Source: an uncultured Bacteroidota bacterium (GTDB lineage: Bacteria; Bacteroidota; Bacteroidia; B-17B0; Aurantibacillaceae). Taken from it: 64,000 bases of DNA. The position numbers and the translations under genes were made by a program. Below the pieces are notes generated by a model. It saw nothing but the letters and a program-made list of their open reading frames with translations. It was not told the DNA's origin and did not search any database. The stretch lies in NCBI GenBank assembly GCA_937873155.1, contig CALMVZ010000013.1, forward strand, positions 310,001 through 374,000, read 5' to 3'. Shown in pieces: positions 51,501-60,374 of this stretch (its first letter is position 1; each line of letters begins with the position of its first letter).

Positions 51501-53144
51501 GGCTGCAGAAATGTATTTACAAAAACAGTAACTGTAAATGCGCTTCCAACTATCAATACATCTGCAAGCAGCAGTGTTATCTGCAGCGGATCAAATGCTT
51601 CTTTAATTGCAAGCGGCGCTTCAACTTATACGTGGATGCCGGGAAGTATGACAGGCGCTACGGTAAGTGCAACTCCAACAATGAATACTACTTATACCGT
51701 AACAGGTACTGATGTTAATGGTTGTACGAATATTTCAGTTCGTTCTGTTACTGTAAATCCGGGACCAATTGTAAATATTTCTTCAGCTTCTCAAACAGTT
51801 TGTGCAGGTTCTCCGGTAACATTCAGTGCAAGCGGAGCAACAACTTATAGCTGGACCAGCGGAGGAGGAACAGGTTCATCAGCTACTTATACGCCGGGAT
51901 CACCAGCAACTTATACTGTTACAGGTACAACAGCAGGATGTTCAGGTAACGCAGTGGCGAGTGTTGCTATTAACTCTTTACCAACAGTTTCAATTACAGG
52001 AGTAAATGCGGTATGTTCAGGATCTTCCACTAACTTAACGGGAACCGGAGCTCTTACTTACACATGGAATACATCGGCAACAACTACAAGTATTTCTGTT
52101 AGTCCTACTATAACCACAGTTTATACTACAACAGGAACAGCGGCTAACGGATGCAGAAATGTATTTACAAAAACTTTAACTGTGAATGCGCTTCCAACTA
52201 TTAATACATCCGGCAGCAGTGCTGTTTGTGCAGGTTCCAACGCGAACCTTATTGCGAGTGGCGCTTCAACTTATACCTGGATGCCCGGAAGTTTAACAGG
52301 TGCCACAGTTACAACATCTCCGACAGTTCTTACCAATTATACTGTAACGGGAACAGATGCTAATGGCTGTACAAATACTTCTGTAAGAACTGTAAGTGTA
52401 AACGCACTTCCGTCAGTTTCAGTTTCTGCTACTGCGGCTAATATTTGCGCAGGCCAATCAACTACATTAACTGCATCGGGTGCTGTTTCATATACATGGA
52501 CACCCGGAAGTATTACAGGTAATCCTATAGCTCCTTCACCTTCATCAAACACAACTTATACTTGTACGGGAGTAGACGCTAACGGATGTGTTGGTCAGAC
52601 CGTACGTTCAATAACAGTTAATCCGAACCCAACAGTTACGTTGGCAAGTTCATCAGGTACAGCTTGTACTCAAGCTTCCGGAGGTATAACTTTAAATCTG
52701 ACAGGTTCTCCTGCCGGTGGTGTATATTCAGGAAGTGGTGTTGTAGGTAATACTTTTACAGCCCAGGTTTTATCCGGAACATATACAGCTGTTTATTCTT
52801 ATACAGATTCAACAACAGGTTGTTCGGGAACAAATAATACGAATATCATAGTTGCTGTTTGTACAGGCTTGAACGAAATTGCAGGAAGCAGCGCAACTTA
52901 TTTTATCTATCCTAATCCGACGGATGGTATAATATCGATTAATTCAGCACGTGGAATTTCTGAAGAGGTTACGGTTGAAGTAGTGGATGCTATCGGAAAA
53001 GTAGTTCAAAAGAATAATATCAGTTTTAGTTCTTCGGTTAAAAAACAAGAGGTAGATCTTTCTGAAATAGCGAACGGTGTTTATTTTATTAAACTAACTC
53101 CTGAAAAAGGAAAACCTGAATTGATAAAAGTAATTAAGGAATAA
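48579..53144 (+). CDS. Giant secreted BNR/sortilin-like, PKD and Ig-repeat protein, T9SS type A cargo
   Basis: A 1521-residue protein: signal peptide (1-19), a VPS10/BNR-like propeller (about 110-760) with repeated GGLWKSTNGGTSW-type Asp-box units, a PKD-like domain (about 775-850), and a long run of Ig-like domains (about 855-1420) beginning CAGSPVTFSANGAASYSW. Three consecutive domains are duplicated as a 216-residue block. The C-terminus (about 1440-1521, IYPNPTDG) is a type A sorting domain. Large, extracellular, probably an adhesin or scaffold; the propeller ligand is unknown. A strong terminator follows. Confidence 0.87.
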   Translation: MKRILPFFILSVLSLNLFSQHWADKLMEPGANFYDIQKDFYAYWATHDSTEKGKGWKQFKRWEYYMSPRVYPSGDLTLPSKNLENFEAFLTATASQKTTPNNMIASTTWTAVGPMGPIAGSAGGQLLKSGRINFVTIHPAGSNTLFVGAPAGGLWKSTNGGTSWTTNTDFLQVIGCSDLVIDPSNPNIMYLATGDGDAGDTYSIGVLKSTDGGNTWVATGMVWTVNQGRLIRKLIIDPTNPQVVIAATNIGIWRTANGGTTWTQVYATSTHDLEFMPGNSNTVYAGGATFRISTNNGVTWTQVSAGIPTTGVNRMAVAVTPANPAYVYVLAGLSSNSGFQGFYRSTNSGASFSTMATTPNLLGWSSTGSDTGGQSWYDLCIAASPLNQDEVVVGGVNVWRTTNGGSAWTIYGHWTGTGAPFTHADHHDLEYDAAGTLFNTNDGTIYRRSGATWTEISGTMNISQIYKIGTSGLTPNFWLTGHQDNGTSWWNGTTYQARMGGDGMDCWIDRTNNSIMFASYYSGQFQRSTNGGASWSTPGGFSGTGNWVSPWKQDPANATVAWAGRSQMFRSTNSGANFTATTGSMTGTGTIVEFAVAPTNNQIVYVIKGTTLWKTTDAGATWTNITGTVPVGSGAPTFITVSPTDANRVYVTLSGYSAGNKVFLSTNGGTSWTNYTSNLPNLPANCSVYQVGTSDLVYVGMDVGVYYRDNTMSTWTLYNSGLPNMPIFDMEISPANPTKLTAASYGRGVWIVDVISAAPPASSFSVAAAGLCAGQNVAFTDQSTNAPTSWSWTVSPSAGVTVTTPTLQNPTMNFTSGGTYTVTLTASNGAGPGTPASQTITVGATPTVNITSATSQTVCAGSPVTFSANGAASYSWTSGGGTGSSATYTPAALTVYTVTGTTSGCSAIRTVTASVNALPTVSITGANAVCSGSSINLTGTGALTYTWSTSATTTSISVNPTITTVYTTTGTAANGCRNVFTKTVTVNALPTINTSASSSVICSGSNASLIASGASTYTWMPGSMTGATVSATPTMNTTYTVTGTDVNGCTNISVRSVTVNPGPIVNISSASQTVCAGSPVTFSASGATTYSWTSGGGTGSSATYTPGSPATYTVTGTTAGCSGNAVASVAINSLPTVSITGVNAVCSGSSTNLTGTGALTYTWNTSATTTSISVSPTITTVYTTTGTAANGCRNVFTKTLTVNALPTINTSGSSAVCAGSNANLIASGASTYTWMPGSLTGATVTTSPTVLTNYTVTGTDANGCTNTSVRTVSVNALPSVSVSATAANICAGQSTTLTASGAVSYTWTPGSITGNPIAPSPSSNTTYTCTGVDANGCVGQTVRSITVNPNPTVTLASSSGTACTQASGGITLNLTGSPAGGVYSGSGVVGNTFTAQVLSGTYTAVYSYTDSTTGCSGTNNTNIIVAVCTGLNEIAGSSATYFIYPNPTDGIISINSARGISEEVTVEVVDAIGKVVQKNNISFSSSVKKQEVDLSEIANGVYFIKLTPEKGKPELIKVIKE
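51141..52436 (+). repeat. In-frame 648-nt tandem duplication inside the giant gene
   Basis: The unit starting TCTCAAACAGTTTGTGC at 51141 recurs at 51789, and the later marker GGAG.AATGCGGTATGTTC at 51351 recurs at 51999, both exactly 648 nt (216 codons) apart. Each unit holds about three Ig-like domains. Confidence 0.8.
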
Positions 53145-53147
53145 AAG

Positions 53148-53185
53148 AAACCCTGAAGCAGAACAAGCAAGCTTCAGGGTTTTTA
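53148..53185 (+). terminator. Rho-independent terminator of the giant gene
   Basis: A stem of AAACCCTGAAGC with GCTTCAGGGTTT, loop of 11 bases, and a T-run. It can act both ways, for the leftward CotH gene (stop at 53192) as well. Confidence 0.85.
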
Positions 53186-53191
53186 ATAAAT

Positions 53192-56032
53192 CTATTGGAT
53201 CAATAACTTACCGGTATGAACCCTGATCTTATTTTCGGTTAAGATATAATGATAGAATCCCTGGACCAGGTTAGATGTATTTATTTCGTTTGTGCCCGGT
53301 ATCACTTTTTGATGATGAACTTTTTGTCCGAATGAATTTATAACAAGCAATTCTCCGTTCTTGATATCACCATTGATCTCAAGAGTAAAAGTCCCGTTAT
53401 TCGGGTTCGGGTGTAACGAGACATCATAAGTTTTAGCTGACTGTTCTTTTATCCCAATTGCTTTACCAACAAACACAGCTGTTATACTATCACTTGCATT
53501 TATAATAAAACTAAGGGAGTCTTTACTGAGATAGTTGCTTGAGTTTAAATTTGCAGGTGTGGCAGTTGAGCTATTTGTTGATGTGGCCGACCATTCCCAA
53601 TGATCGAAAACATAAAGTGATGTATCCGTTGGCCATGCTTCAATATACGAATTCAGATACGGCGCTGCGAATTTATACTGGTAATATTGTCCTGTCCAGA
53701 AAAAACTATTTAAATGTAAACTATTTAAATCAACTGTGCCTGCACCTGCCGGTTTTACGTTAATAGTTATGGCATAAGGACCGTTCATATTATTGCATTT
53801 TACCAATAGAGAATCGATCTTACTGCAACGTTCCTGTAAGCGGAAGCTAAGTGTATCCATTGCCATATCCCATTCAGGTTGATTAACATTCCAGAATGCG
53901 GAGTGATAAGGTATCTCAGGTGTGAAAATTGTTTTAAAGTAGTTTAAATGTGGGATCAGTTTATCACAACGTAAAGTGGAATTCAACAGGTCCATATATC
54001 TGTTCATGTAATCGTTCCTAAAGGCCGGATTAAGCAATAACTGTTTAAGGATCAAATTATGCCCGAAGTAAGCAGATGCCGGGGTTGTGTAAGTAGTTAC
54101 GTTCATTGACAAAGGTGGATTCATTTGAGTGGTCAATGAATTGGTATACATACACGGTGACACATACATATTTGTAGAGAGTGAAGGAGAGAAAGAATTC
54201 GGTTGTGCGCCTATGTCTAAAATATTATTCATGTCCCACATAAAATAACGGAACTTCATCAGCGTGTCATTATAGGGAGGAAGGTTGCCATTATTTGTTT
54301 TCCTCCACCATGACACATTATAGTAAGGCATATCGGCGTTCACTAAATAACTATTGTAAATAAAATTATCTATAATGCTGTATTTACTTAAGCGTTTCAA
54401 TACGTGATTAAGATAAACAGGTGATGATATAGCACCGCTAACTGCTTTTACAAAACTGAAAACTCCTAAACTACTAGTCGATGGCCCTGTCATAGGAGTT
54501 GTTACCCAACCCGTATCAAGATTTGATGTTATGACGGAACCTGTTCCGTGTTGTCGGTGAATATCAGAAGAATCCCGGTTGATGCCGAAGTAATGGTTTA
54601 AATAATCCTGATCGAGTAATTCACGGAATTCATAGATGCCCCAGTAACATCCATTCACAAAAGTCCTTATTGGTTTATAATGTGATCCTTCCATCGCCAA
54701 ACCATTTTTCATAGCGAACGTTTGGGCAAAAGCATCACGCATATGTGTTGTCCTTAGAGGAGGGGCGGTAGAAGATGTGGGGGTCTTAGCCGAAAAATTA
54801 TCTTTACCTGAAGCGCGAATTTCAAAAGTTGGAAAAACAGTTCTTGTACTTGTTCCAAAAGTAGCATTGTTGTAAATATTTCCTGTTAGCCTGCAGCCTT
54901 GTCCTGTGCGGTCATCAAAACCAACATCAAAACCCCTCTGTTGGTTTAGCCATCCGTCGTTTGCAGGTTTTGAAATAGTACCACCTGCTTCAGAATAAAA
55001 AGTATTCATATCAAAGTATTCAACGTGCAGAGTTTGGGCGGAGGCAGTTGTAAAAAAGGTTGTATTTGTTACTACTGACAGAACACCAAAACCTGGATTT
55101 ACCGTCAGATCTGCACCGTCAAAATAGGTATTACTCTCTTCAAAACTTGGCAGATATAAATTAGCCAGGGAAGCTGAGCCCACACCATTAGGTTTTGGAT
55201 AAGTAACAGCTGTAATAACTTTACTTGTTCCATCCATAGGAATTGGGGTAACAAGATCATTAGCGTATGTAAAAGTTTGTGCGCTTGTTGGAGAGCCCGG
55301 ACAACCGGTGTAATTCGGACAAGGTATACTTCCTCCTAATTGTGCGCAATTTCCCATAGTATAATTAATTTGAAAGTTGACAGTATCAGGGATCCACATA
55401 GCGTAATTTCCTGTCGGCGGAATATTAAAACCGGCTTGTGTACTAAACGTAGGAACCGGAGCGTAATTTAAATAAACTGAAGAAGGCGCAATATTAGGGT
55501 TGTTATTAGAAGCTTCAAAAGTTGGGAGATTGGTACCAGCTCCTTGTAACAATTTCCATCCCGTATTGGATGGCGTTGAGTAATCCGGATATCTTCCTCT
55601 AGTATCGTTGGGTTTTGTGCGTTTTACAAACAGAGAATCTTTGATGACGCCCAGATGAGATAAAATTAACCATTGACCTTTACATTGTTCAATATCAAAA
55701 TTAGTATGCCAGCGGCCTGTTGGACCCGCTTCTAATAAATTCCGGCCGCTACACCAAACGACCATCCATGCTGAAGCAGAAGGAGCGGCATTTAAGGTTA
55801 GGCCGTTAGGGAATTTCCATTTGTATAGATTGGTAATATCATTGGTCAAGTAATAATTATCCAAAGACAAACTTCCGGCTGTTGGATTATATATTTCTAC
55901 ATAATCTGAATATTGGCCGAAACCATCCGTTTGACCGGATACGTTCGAGTAATTCACTTCGTTAATTACGATCTGTGATCTGCCCGGATTATAAACTAAT
56001 ATTAAAAAAAACAGGTAAAGAATTTTTTTCAT
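53192..56032 (-). CDS. Giant secreted CotH-family protein, T9SS type A cargo
   Basis: A 946-residue paralogue of the protein at 35992-38883: signal peptide (1-19), lamin-tail-like domain (20-150, IVINEVNYSN), CHB_HEX_C-like region, CotH kinase-like domain (about 340-720: MRDAFAQTFAMKNGL, FVNGCYWGIYEFREL, RYFMWDMNNILD), then a beta domain. The end differs: a type A sorting domain (about 868-946, LHPNPNNGTF) replaces the type B domain. Long runs of identical residues with the paralogue span the CotH domain. No PorP/SprF partner adjoins it, as expected for type A cargo. Confidence 0.87.
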   Translation of the reverse strand: MKKILYLFFLILVYNPGRSQIVINEVNYSNVSGQTDGFGQYSDYVEIYNPTAGSLSLDNYYLTNDITNLYKWKFPNGLTLNAAPSASAWMVVWCSGRNLLEAGPTGRWHTNFDIEQCKGQWLILSHLGVIKDSLFVKRTKPNDTRGRYPDYSTPSNTGWKLLQGAGTNLPTFEASNNNPNIAPSSVYLNYAPVPTFSTQAGFNIPPTGNYAMWIPDTVNFQINYTMGNCAQLGGSIPCPNYTGCPGSPTSAQTFTYANDLVTPIPMDGTSKVITAVTYPKPNGVGSASLANLYLPSFEESNTYFDGADLTVNPGFGVLSVVTNTTFFTTASAQTLHVEYFDMNTFYSEAGGTISKPANDGWLNQQRGFDVGFDDRTGQGCRLTGNIYNNATFGTSTRTVFPTFEIRASGKDNFSAKTPTSSTAPPLRTTHMRDAFAQTFAMKNGLAMEGSHYKPIRTFVNGCYWGIYEFRELLDQDYLNHYFGINRDSSDIHRQHGTGSVITSNLDTGWVTTPMTGPSTSSLGVFSFVKAVSGAISSPVYLNHVLKRLSKYSIIDNFIYNSYLVNADMPYYNVSWWRKTNNGNLPPYNDTLMKFRYFMWDMNNILDIGAQPNSFSPSLSTNMYVSPCMYTNSLTTQMNPPLSMNVTTYTTPASAYFGHNLILKQLLLNPAFRNDYMNRYMDLLNSTLRCDKLIPHLNYFKTIFTPEIPYHSAFWNVNQPEWDMAMDTLSFRLQERCSKIDSLLVKCNNMNGPYAITINVKPAGAGTVDLNSLHLNSFFWTGQYYQYKFAAPYLNSYIEAWPTDTSLYVFDHWEWSATSTNSSTATPANLNSSNYLSKDSLSFIINASDSITAVFVGKAIGIKEQSAKTYDVSLHPNPNNGTFTLEINGDIKNGELLVINSFGQKVHHQKVIPGTNEINTSNLVQGFYHYILTENKIRVHTGKLLIQ

Positions 56033-56132
56033 CGGTTTTCAGATCGAAGCATTATTGTCTGATCTGAATACGAAGATAAGCAAAAGTGATTTAAGCGGAT
56101 TATGCCGCTTTTAACAAATGAAAAAGGGTGTG

Positions 56133-57041
56133 TTATTGCAGTATTCGGTTCTTCAACTGAAACCCTTTACTTAACTCCAGCATTTTTTTATAGAAAGCTT
56201 TATTGTAATATGCAGGTAATTCATGACTGCTTAAAAATAGCTTCTTGTATTTTTCGCTGAGTTCAGGATAATGTTTTTCAATGGCACGGAACACTAATGT
56301 TTTGCTGTCACTTGGCCCCTTACCGAATAAAGTAATAGAGGCAGGCATTACATAATTAGCTCCTGCTGTTTTAAAAGCAGAGAACATGTTATTTAACGAT
56401 TCGGTTGTATCGGAAATATAAGGGAGCAATGGCATCATACTAACTCCTGTAAGGAAATTTTCTTTAGCGGCTAATTTCAGGGTTTCCAATCTTAAAGAGG
56501 GTGGAGTAGCTCCGGGTTCAAATATTTTTGCCACGGCATCTTCAATCGTTGAAAACGAAAATGTAATAAAAACTTTTTGGTCAGTTTTTTCTGCGAGCTC
56601 TATTGGTAAAATGGCATTCTTATTTATTTCGTGTAACAGGTCAAAATCACGCGTCACTAAATTGGAACGTGTGATAACGTGAACGGGGAATTTGTAGTTT
56701 AAGATAACCTCTAATATCTGTCTCGTTAGTTTTTCTTCTTTTTCGAATTGTAAATAAGGATCAGTGGCTGAAGAAAGAACAATAAATCCATATTGGTTTT
56801 TAGCAGCCCGTGATTTTAATTGTTTATCGAGTAATTCAACAGCGTTCGATTTTATGGACAGTTTTTCTTCCATATGCTCGCCGTATTTACTGCCGCGGAT
56901 ATAACAGAAAAGACAATTGAATGAACAGCCGCTGTACGGATTGATGGTATAATCATCCAAAAACCATGTATCACGTTTTTTGGTCTTATTTAATATGCTT
57001 TTAGCCTGTATACTTTGTGGCATATTTGTAATTACGGCCAA
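56133..57041 (-). CDS. Radical SAM protein, SplB/PA0069-like
   Basis: A 302-residue enzyme with the cluster motif GCSFNCLFCYIRG (C39, C43, C46), NPYSGC before it, and HVITRSNLVTRDFDLL for SAM binding. This is the family between spore-photoproduct lyase and PA0069; chemistry unknown. Its start at 57041 overlaps the AlkD-like gene by 41 bases; ATG at 57020 is also possible. Confidence 0.85.
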   Translation of the reverse strand: MAVITNMPQSIQAKSILNKTKKRDTWFLDDYTINPYSGCSFNCLFCYIRGSKYGEHMEEKLSIKSNAVELLDKQLKSRAAKNQYGFIVLSSATDPYLQFEKEEKLTRQILEVILNYKFPVHVITRSNLVTRDFDLLHEINKNAILPIELAEKTDQKVFITFSFSTIEDAVAKIFEPGATPPSLRLETLKLAAKENFLTGVSMMPLLPYISDTTESLNNMFSAFKTAGANYVMPASITLFGKGPSDSKTLVFRAIEKHYPELSEKYKKLFLSSHELPAYYNKAFYKKMLELSKGFQLKNRILQ

Positions 57042-57729
57042 GGCCGATCTTTACTTTGGTTCTGAACCATTGTTTTACATTGGGAGAATCCAGTTCTTCT
57101 TCGAATTGTTTGATGATGTCTGGATGAAATTTAGCGATAGTTTTTGCAGCCCAGCCGATTCCGGTTATTGCATGATAATCTTTAGCATCAGCTTTGCTTA
57201 ATAAAAGTTCGAATTGTTGCTTGGCATATTTTTTTTGTAATCCCCATTTAGTTGCCAGATGAGTCGCAACGCCAACACTCCTTACCATCCAGAAATTATC
57301 GCTGTTGATCTGCTTTTTATTTATTTCGATGGTTTTCTCAGGATGTTCTAATAACATTACTCCCAGCACACGTTCTGAAATAATATCGCAGGCGTACCAA
57401 ACGTTGCCTTTAGAAATATATTCGTTTGCCTTTTTATGCGAACCTGAAATGTCGTTCTTCAAATTTAACTGAAGTATTTTTCCCGCGATGGTATAGCTGC
57501 CGATCTCATCCAAGGCAATTATTTTATCCAGGAATTTATAGAGTTGTTTATTAGGAATTGCTTCAAATACTAATTCAGAAAAATACTCCAATGCAGGAAA
57601 ACGGATCTTTTGTTTCAGGATCTTTTTGTGAATGGCTTTTATGGTGTCATCATCTGTCCAATCTGAAGTTTCTTTCTCAAGGGACTCAAAAATTTCTTTG
57701 ATCTCTTTTTTGGAACCAATAACTTTCAA
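57001..57729 (-). CDS. AlkD-like DNA alkylation repair protein
   Basis: A 242-residue helical HEAT-repeat protein: WTDDDTIKAIHKKILKQKIRFPALEYFSELVFE, WYACDIISERVLGVML, WMVRSVGVATHLATKWGLQ, and HAITGIGWAAKTIAKFHPDI. This matches the DNA alkylation repair family (AlkC/AlkD), glycosylases that remove N3/N7-alkylated purines without flipping. It is followed by an overlapping radical SAM gene, a possible repair-linked pair. It starts 5 bases after the DsbD stop in transcription terms, so all three may share an operon. Confidence 0.8.
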   Translation of the reverse strand: MKVIGSKKEIKEIFESLEKETSDWTDDDTIKAIHKKILKQKIRFPALEYFSELVFEAIPNKQLYKFLDKIIALDEIGSYTIAGKILQLNLKNDISGSHKKANEYISKGNVWYACDIISERVLGVMLLEHPEKTIEINKKQINSDNFWMVRSVGVATHLATKWGLQKKYAKQQFELLLSKADAKDYHAITGIGWAAKTIAKFHPDIIKQFEEELDSPNVKQWFRTKVKIGLGRNYKYATKYTG

Positions 57730-57734
57730 GAAGA

Positions 57735-59828
57735 TTATTTTTTTGCTTTGAATGCGTTAATACCTGCATCCATCCATTTAATATAATCCGGAATACTGGC
57801 GTCGTAACCGCGAACAGGATTTAATAGTTTTTCGTTATGATCTAATAATACATATAATGGCTGGGTGCTTTGTCCATAAAGCGTTTCTTCTAAATATTTA
57901 AACTTATCTCCGATATCTGTAATTTCCCTTTCCTTACCGTACCACTGAACTTTCATATAATCTTCAGGGTCCAATTCTCTTTTATCATCAACATACAATG
58001 AAACAAGAACCACATCATTATTCAATCGTTTTGTTACTTCCGGATCCGGCCATACATAATCTTCGGTCTTACGACAATTAGCACAAGCATGCCCTGTAAA
58101 GTCAACCATTAAAGGTTTACCGACTTTTTTCGCGTAAGCTAAAGCGTGTTCATAATCATTTTTAAAATGGACGATGCCGTTTTTATTTACTTCTATATAT
58201 TGCCCAAACTCTTTGTCAGAACTTCCTGTAGCACTCATATTATGCGTAGTTCCTCCTCCGCCAAATCCGTGCGGTGATTCAGAATATTCTAACGGAGGTA
58301 GGATCCCGCTGAATAATTTTAAAGGCGCACCCCACATTCCGGGGATCATATAAATTGTAACGAAAAAAGCTATGATAGCAAAGGATAGTCGTGTTACGGA
58401 AACATGTTTAAGATCGCTGTCGTGAGAGGTTTTAAATCCGCCGATCAGATAAACACCTAATAATCCAAAGATCACGATCCATAAGCCAATAAATACTTCG
58501 CGTGTTAAAATACCGGCTTGTACAACCAGGTCAGCATTGGATGCAAATTTTAAAGCGAGCGCTAATTCTAAAAAGCCTAAGGTCACTTTTACTGAATTTA
58601 ACCAGCCGCCGGATTGAGGTAAAGAGTTTAGCCATCCCGGAAAAGCGGCAAATAGACCAAATGGTAAAGCCAAGGCTAATGCAAATCCGAACATCCCCCA
58701 AAACGGTCCTGAAATATTTCCGGTGGAGGAGGCTTCAACTAATAATGTTCCGATAATTGGACCTGTACAGGAAAATGAAACAAGCGCCAAAGTAAATGCC
58801 ATGAAGAAGATGCCTATCAAACCTCCTCTGTCAGCTTTAGAATCCATTTTATTTACAAAAGAACTTGGTAAAACAATTTCGAAAGCACCAAGAAATGAAG
58901 CGCCAAAAATTAATAGTAATGCAAAAAAAGCAAGGTTGAACCAAACGTTGGTTGATAAAGTATGTAAAGCACCTGCGCCAAAAATCAGGGTAACACCTAA
59001 CCCTAAACCAACATATAGTACGATAAGGAACAATGCATAAATAAGTCCGTTACGAATACCTTGTTTTTTGCTTTTACTTTGCTTGGTGAAAAAGCTCACA
59101 TTCATCGGGATCATCGGGAACACACAAGGTGTTAGCAATGCTGCAAAACCTCCAATAAATCCTGCAAGAAAAATACCAAACCAGGACATTGATGATGTTG
59201 GTTTTTCATCTTGATCATAATGACTTTCAGTAAGTGAAGCATTATTCAAATGTTTTTTTGAAGTATCAGCCGGAGGGGTATTAGCCGTTATAGAATTGTG
59301 TTCAGTGGTATCAGCAATTACAGAATCCTGAACCGCTGCTGTTGATACATTCACACAAGAAGAAGTACCCTGCACTTCAAATTCAACATCATCGTCAGGA
59401 GGAAAGATGCACTGTCCAAGCCTGCAGCTCTGAAAACTTAATTTGGCTTTTATTTTAATTTTATCGCCGGTAAGTAATTTTATTTTTTGTTTGAATGAAC
59501 CTGTATGCTCGTGGTAAATTGTAGTTAATTCCAGGTCCTTATCATAATCCTTTTTAGTTTTGCTTTCGGTTACTTTCCCGATAAGTTCATAATCTTTTGA
59601 TTTTTTGAATTTTATTGTTGTAGGATTTGGGGCACCGTCCCCGGTAGTTGGTATTAAAGAATACAAATGCCAGCCTTCATCTATTGTAGCGCTAAAAATC
59701 AATTCATATTCACAATCACTGATCTTATTAGTTGAGAATTTCCAATGTACCGGCTCTAAAATCTGTGCATTCAGAAGTCCAACTGAGAAAACAGAGAACA
59801 GGAATCCTAAAATTACTTTTTTGAACAT
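57735..59828 (-). CDS. DsbD-type thiol:disulfide interchange protein
   Basis: A 697-residue protein with ATG at 59828 (MFKKVILGF). Domain order: signal peptide, N-terminal DsbD-alpha-like domain (about 22-155, SFQSCRLGQCIFPPDDD), a membrane domain of about eight segments (LLTPCVFPMIPMNVSFF and SFSCTGPIIG bearing the paired cysteines), and a C-terminal thioredoxin domain with GHACANCRKTEDYVW. It passes electrons across the inner membrane. A TATTTTTG box at 59856-59849 on the coding strand lies 20 bases upstream, which favours this start over 59849. Confidence 0.92.
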   Translation of the reverse strand: MFKKVILGFLFSVFSVGLLNAQILEPVHWKFSTNKISDCEYELIFSATIDEGWHLYSLIPTTGDGAPNPTTIKFKKSKDYELIGKVTESKTKKDYDKDLELTTIYHEHTGSFKQKIKLLTGDKIKIKAKLSFQSCRLGQCIFPPDDDVEFEVQGTSSCVNVSTAAVQDSVIADTTEHNSITANTPPADTSKKHLNNASLTESHYDQDEKPTSSMSWFGIFLAGFIGGFAALLTPCVFPMIPMNVSFFTKQSKSKKQGIRNGLIYALFLIVLYVGLGLGVTLIFGAGALHTLSTNVWFNLAFFALLLIFGASFLGAFEIVLPSSFVNKMDSKADRGGLIGIFFMAFTLALVSFSCTGPIIGTLLVEASSTGNISGPFWGMFGFALALALPFGLFAAFPGWLNSLPQSGGWLNSVKVTLGFLELALALKFASNADLVVQAGILTREVFIGLWIVIFGLLGVYLIGGFKTSHDSDLKHVSVTRLSFAIIAFFVTIYMIPGMWGAPLKLFSGILPPLEYSESPHGFGGGGTTHNMSATGSSDKEFGQYIEVNKNGIVHFKNDYEHALAYAKKVGKPLMVDFTGHACANCRKTEDYVWPDPEVTKRLNNDVVLVSLYVDDKRELDPEDYMKVQWYGKEREITDIGDKFKYLEETLYGQSTQPLYVLLDHNEKLLNPVRGYDASIPDYIKWMDAGINAFKAKK

Positions 59829-59848
59829 GATATTGATTTGAGTTTTCA

Positions 59849-59856
59849 CAAAAATA
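59849..59856 (-). promoter_or_regulatory. Candidate -7 box for the DsbD gene
   Basis: TATTTTTG matches TAnnTTTG; a start codon at 59849 would overlap it, so the ATG at 59828 is preferred. Confidence 0.4.
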
Positions 59857-59915
59857 GTCTTTTGGGTTAGAGTTGGGTTCCGTTATATAAATTAAAAGTA
59901 TTTAAAATTAGATTC

Positions 59916-60374
59916 CTATTTTTTTGCGGGTACTACAAGCATAATATCAACTGTTTTCGGCGGCAAACATTGTTTGTCGTTACAAACCATGTATTCGATT
60001 TTTATTGGAGTTTGGAAACTTTTGGCATTCTTACGTTTTAATTTTTGTTTGATCACCGCTTTATGTTCGAATGAAGCGATCTTCATTTCGAAAGTTTTAT
60101 CGAATTCTTCTTTTACACCTTCTTCAACCGATTTGCCTATCATTTCGTAATCACTTCCCGGTGAAAAATCAACAGTGGTTGGCACTGGTCCTGCATCCGG
60201 AGAAATGTGCTGAGAGTAAGTATGCCATCCTTTTTCTATTGAGGCGGTCACTATTATTTCTGCTTCATCATTAGCTAATTCAATATATTTGGCCTCCCAT
60301 TTTACAGGGTTCACAGCTTGCCCGAAAAAGTAAAAAGGAAGCAAAGAAGCGACTAAAAAACTCCAAATTTTCAT
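59916..60374 (-). CDS. Stand-alone DsbD N-terminal-domain protein
   Basis: A 152-residue exported protein (signal peptide 1-19) matching only the N-terminal domain of the neighbouring DsbD: PVKWEAKYIELANDEAEIIVTASIEKGWHTYSQ and YMVCNDKQCLPPKTVD, whose two cysteines sit like those in DsbD-alpha. A periplasmic acceptor of electrons from the DsbD membrane domain is plausible. It ends 67 bases before the DsbD promoter region, hence separate transcription is possible. Confidence 0.8.
   Translation of the reverse strand: MKIWSFLVASLLPFYFFGQAVNPVKWEAKYIELANDEAEIIVTASIEKGWHTYSQHISPDAGPVPTTVDFSPGSDYEMIGKSVEEGVKEEFDKTFEMKIASFEHKAVIKQKLKRKNAKSFQTPIKIEYMVCNDKQCLPPKTVDIMLVVPAKK

Noticed and set aside
51141-52436. 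Regular repeats considered as a CRISPR array or mobile element
   Set aside because: Period of 648 nt keeps the reading frame and encodes Ig-like domains; no short direct repeat/spacer structure exists anywhere in the window.
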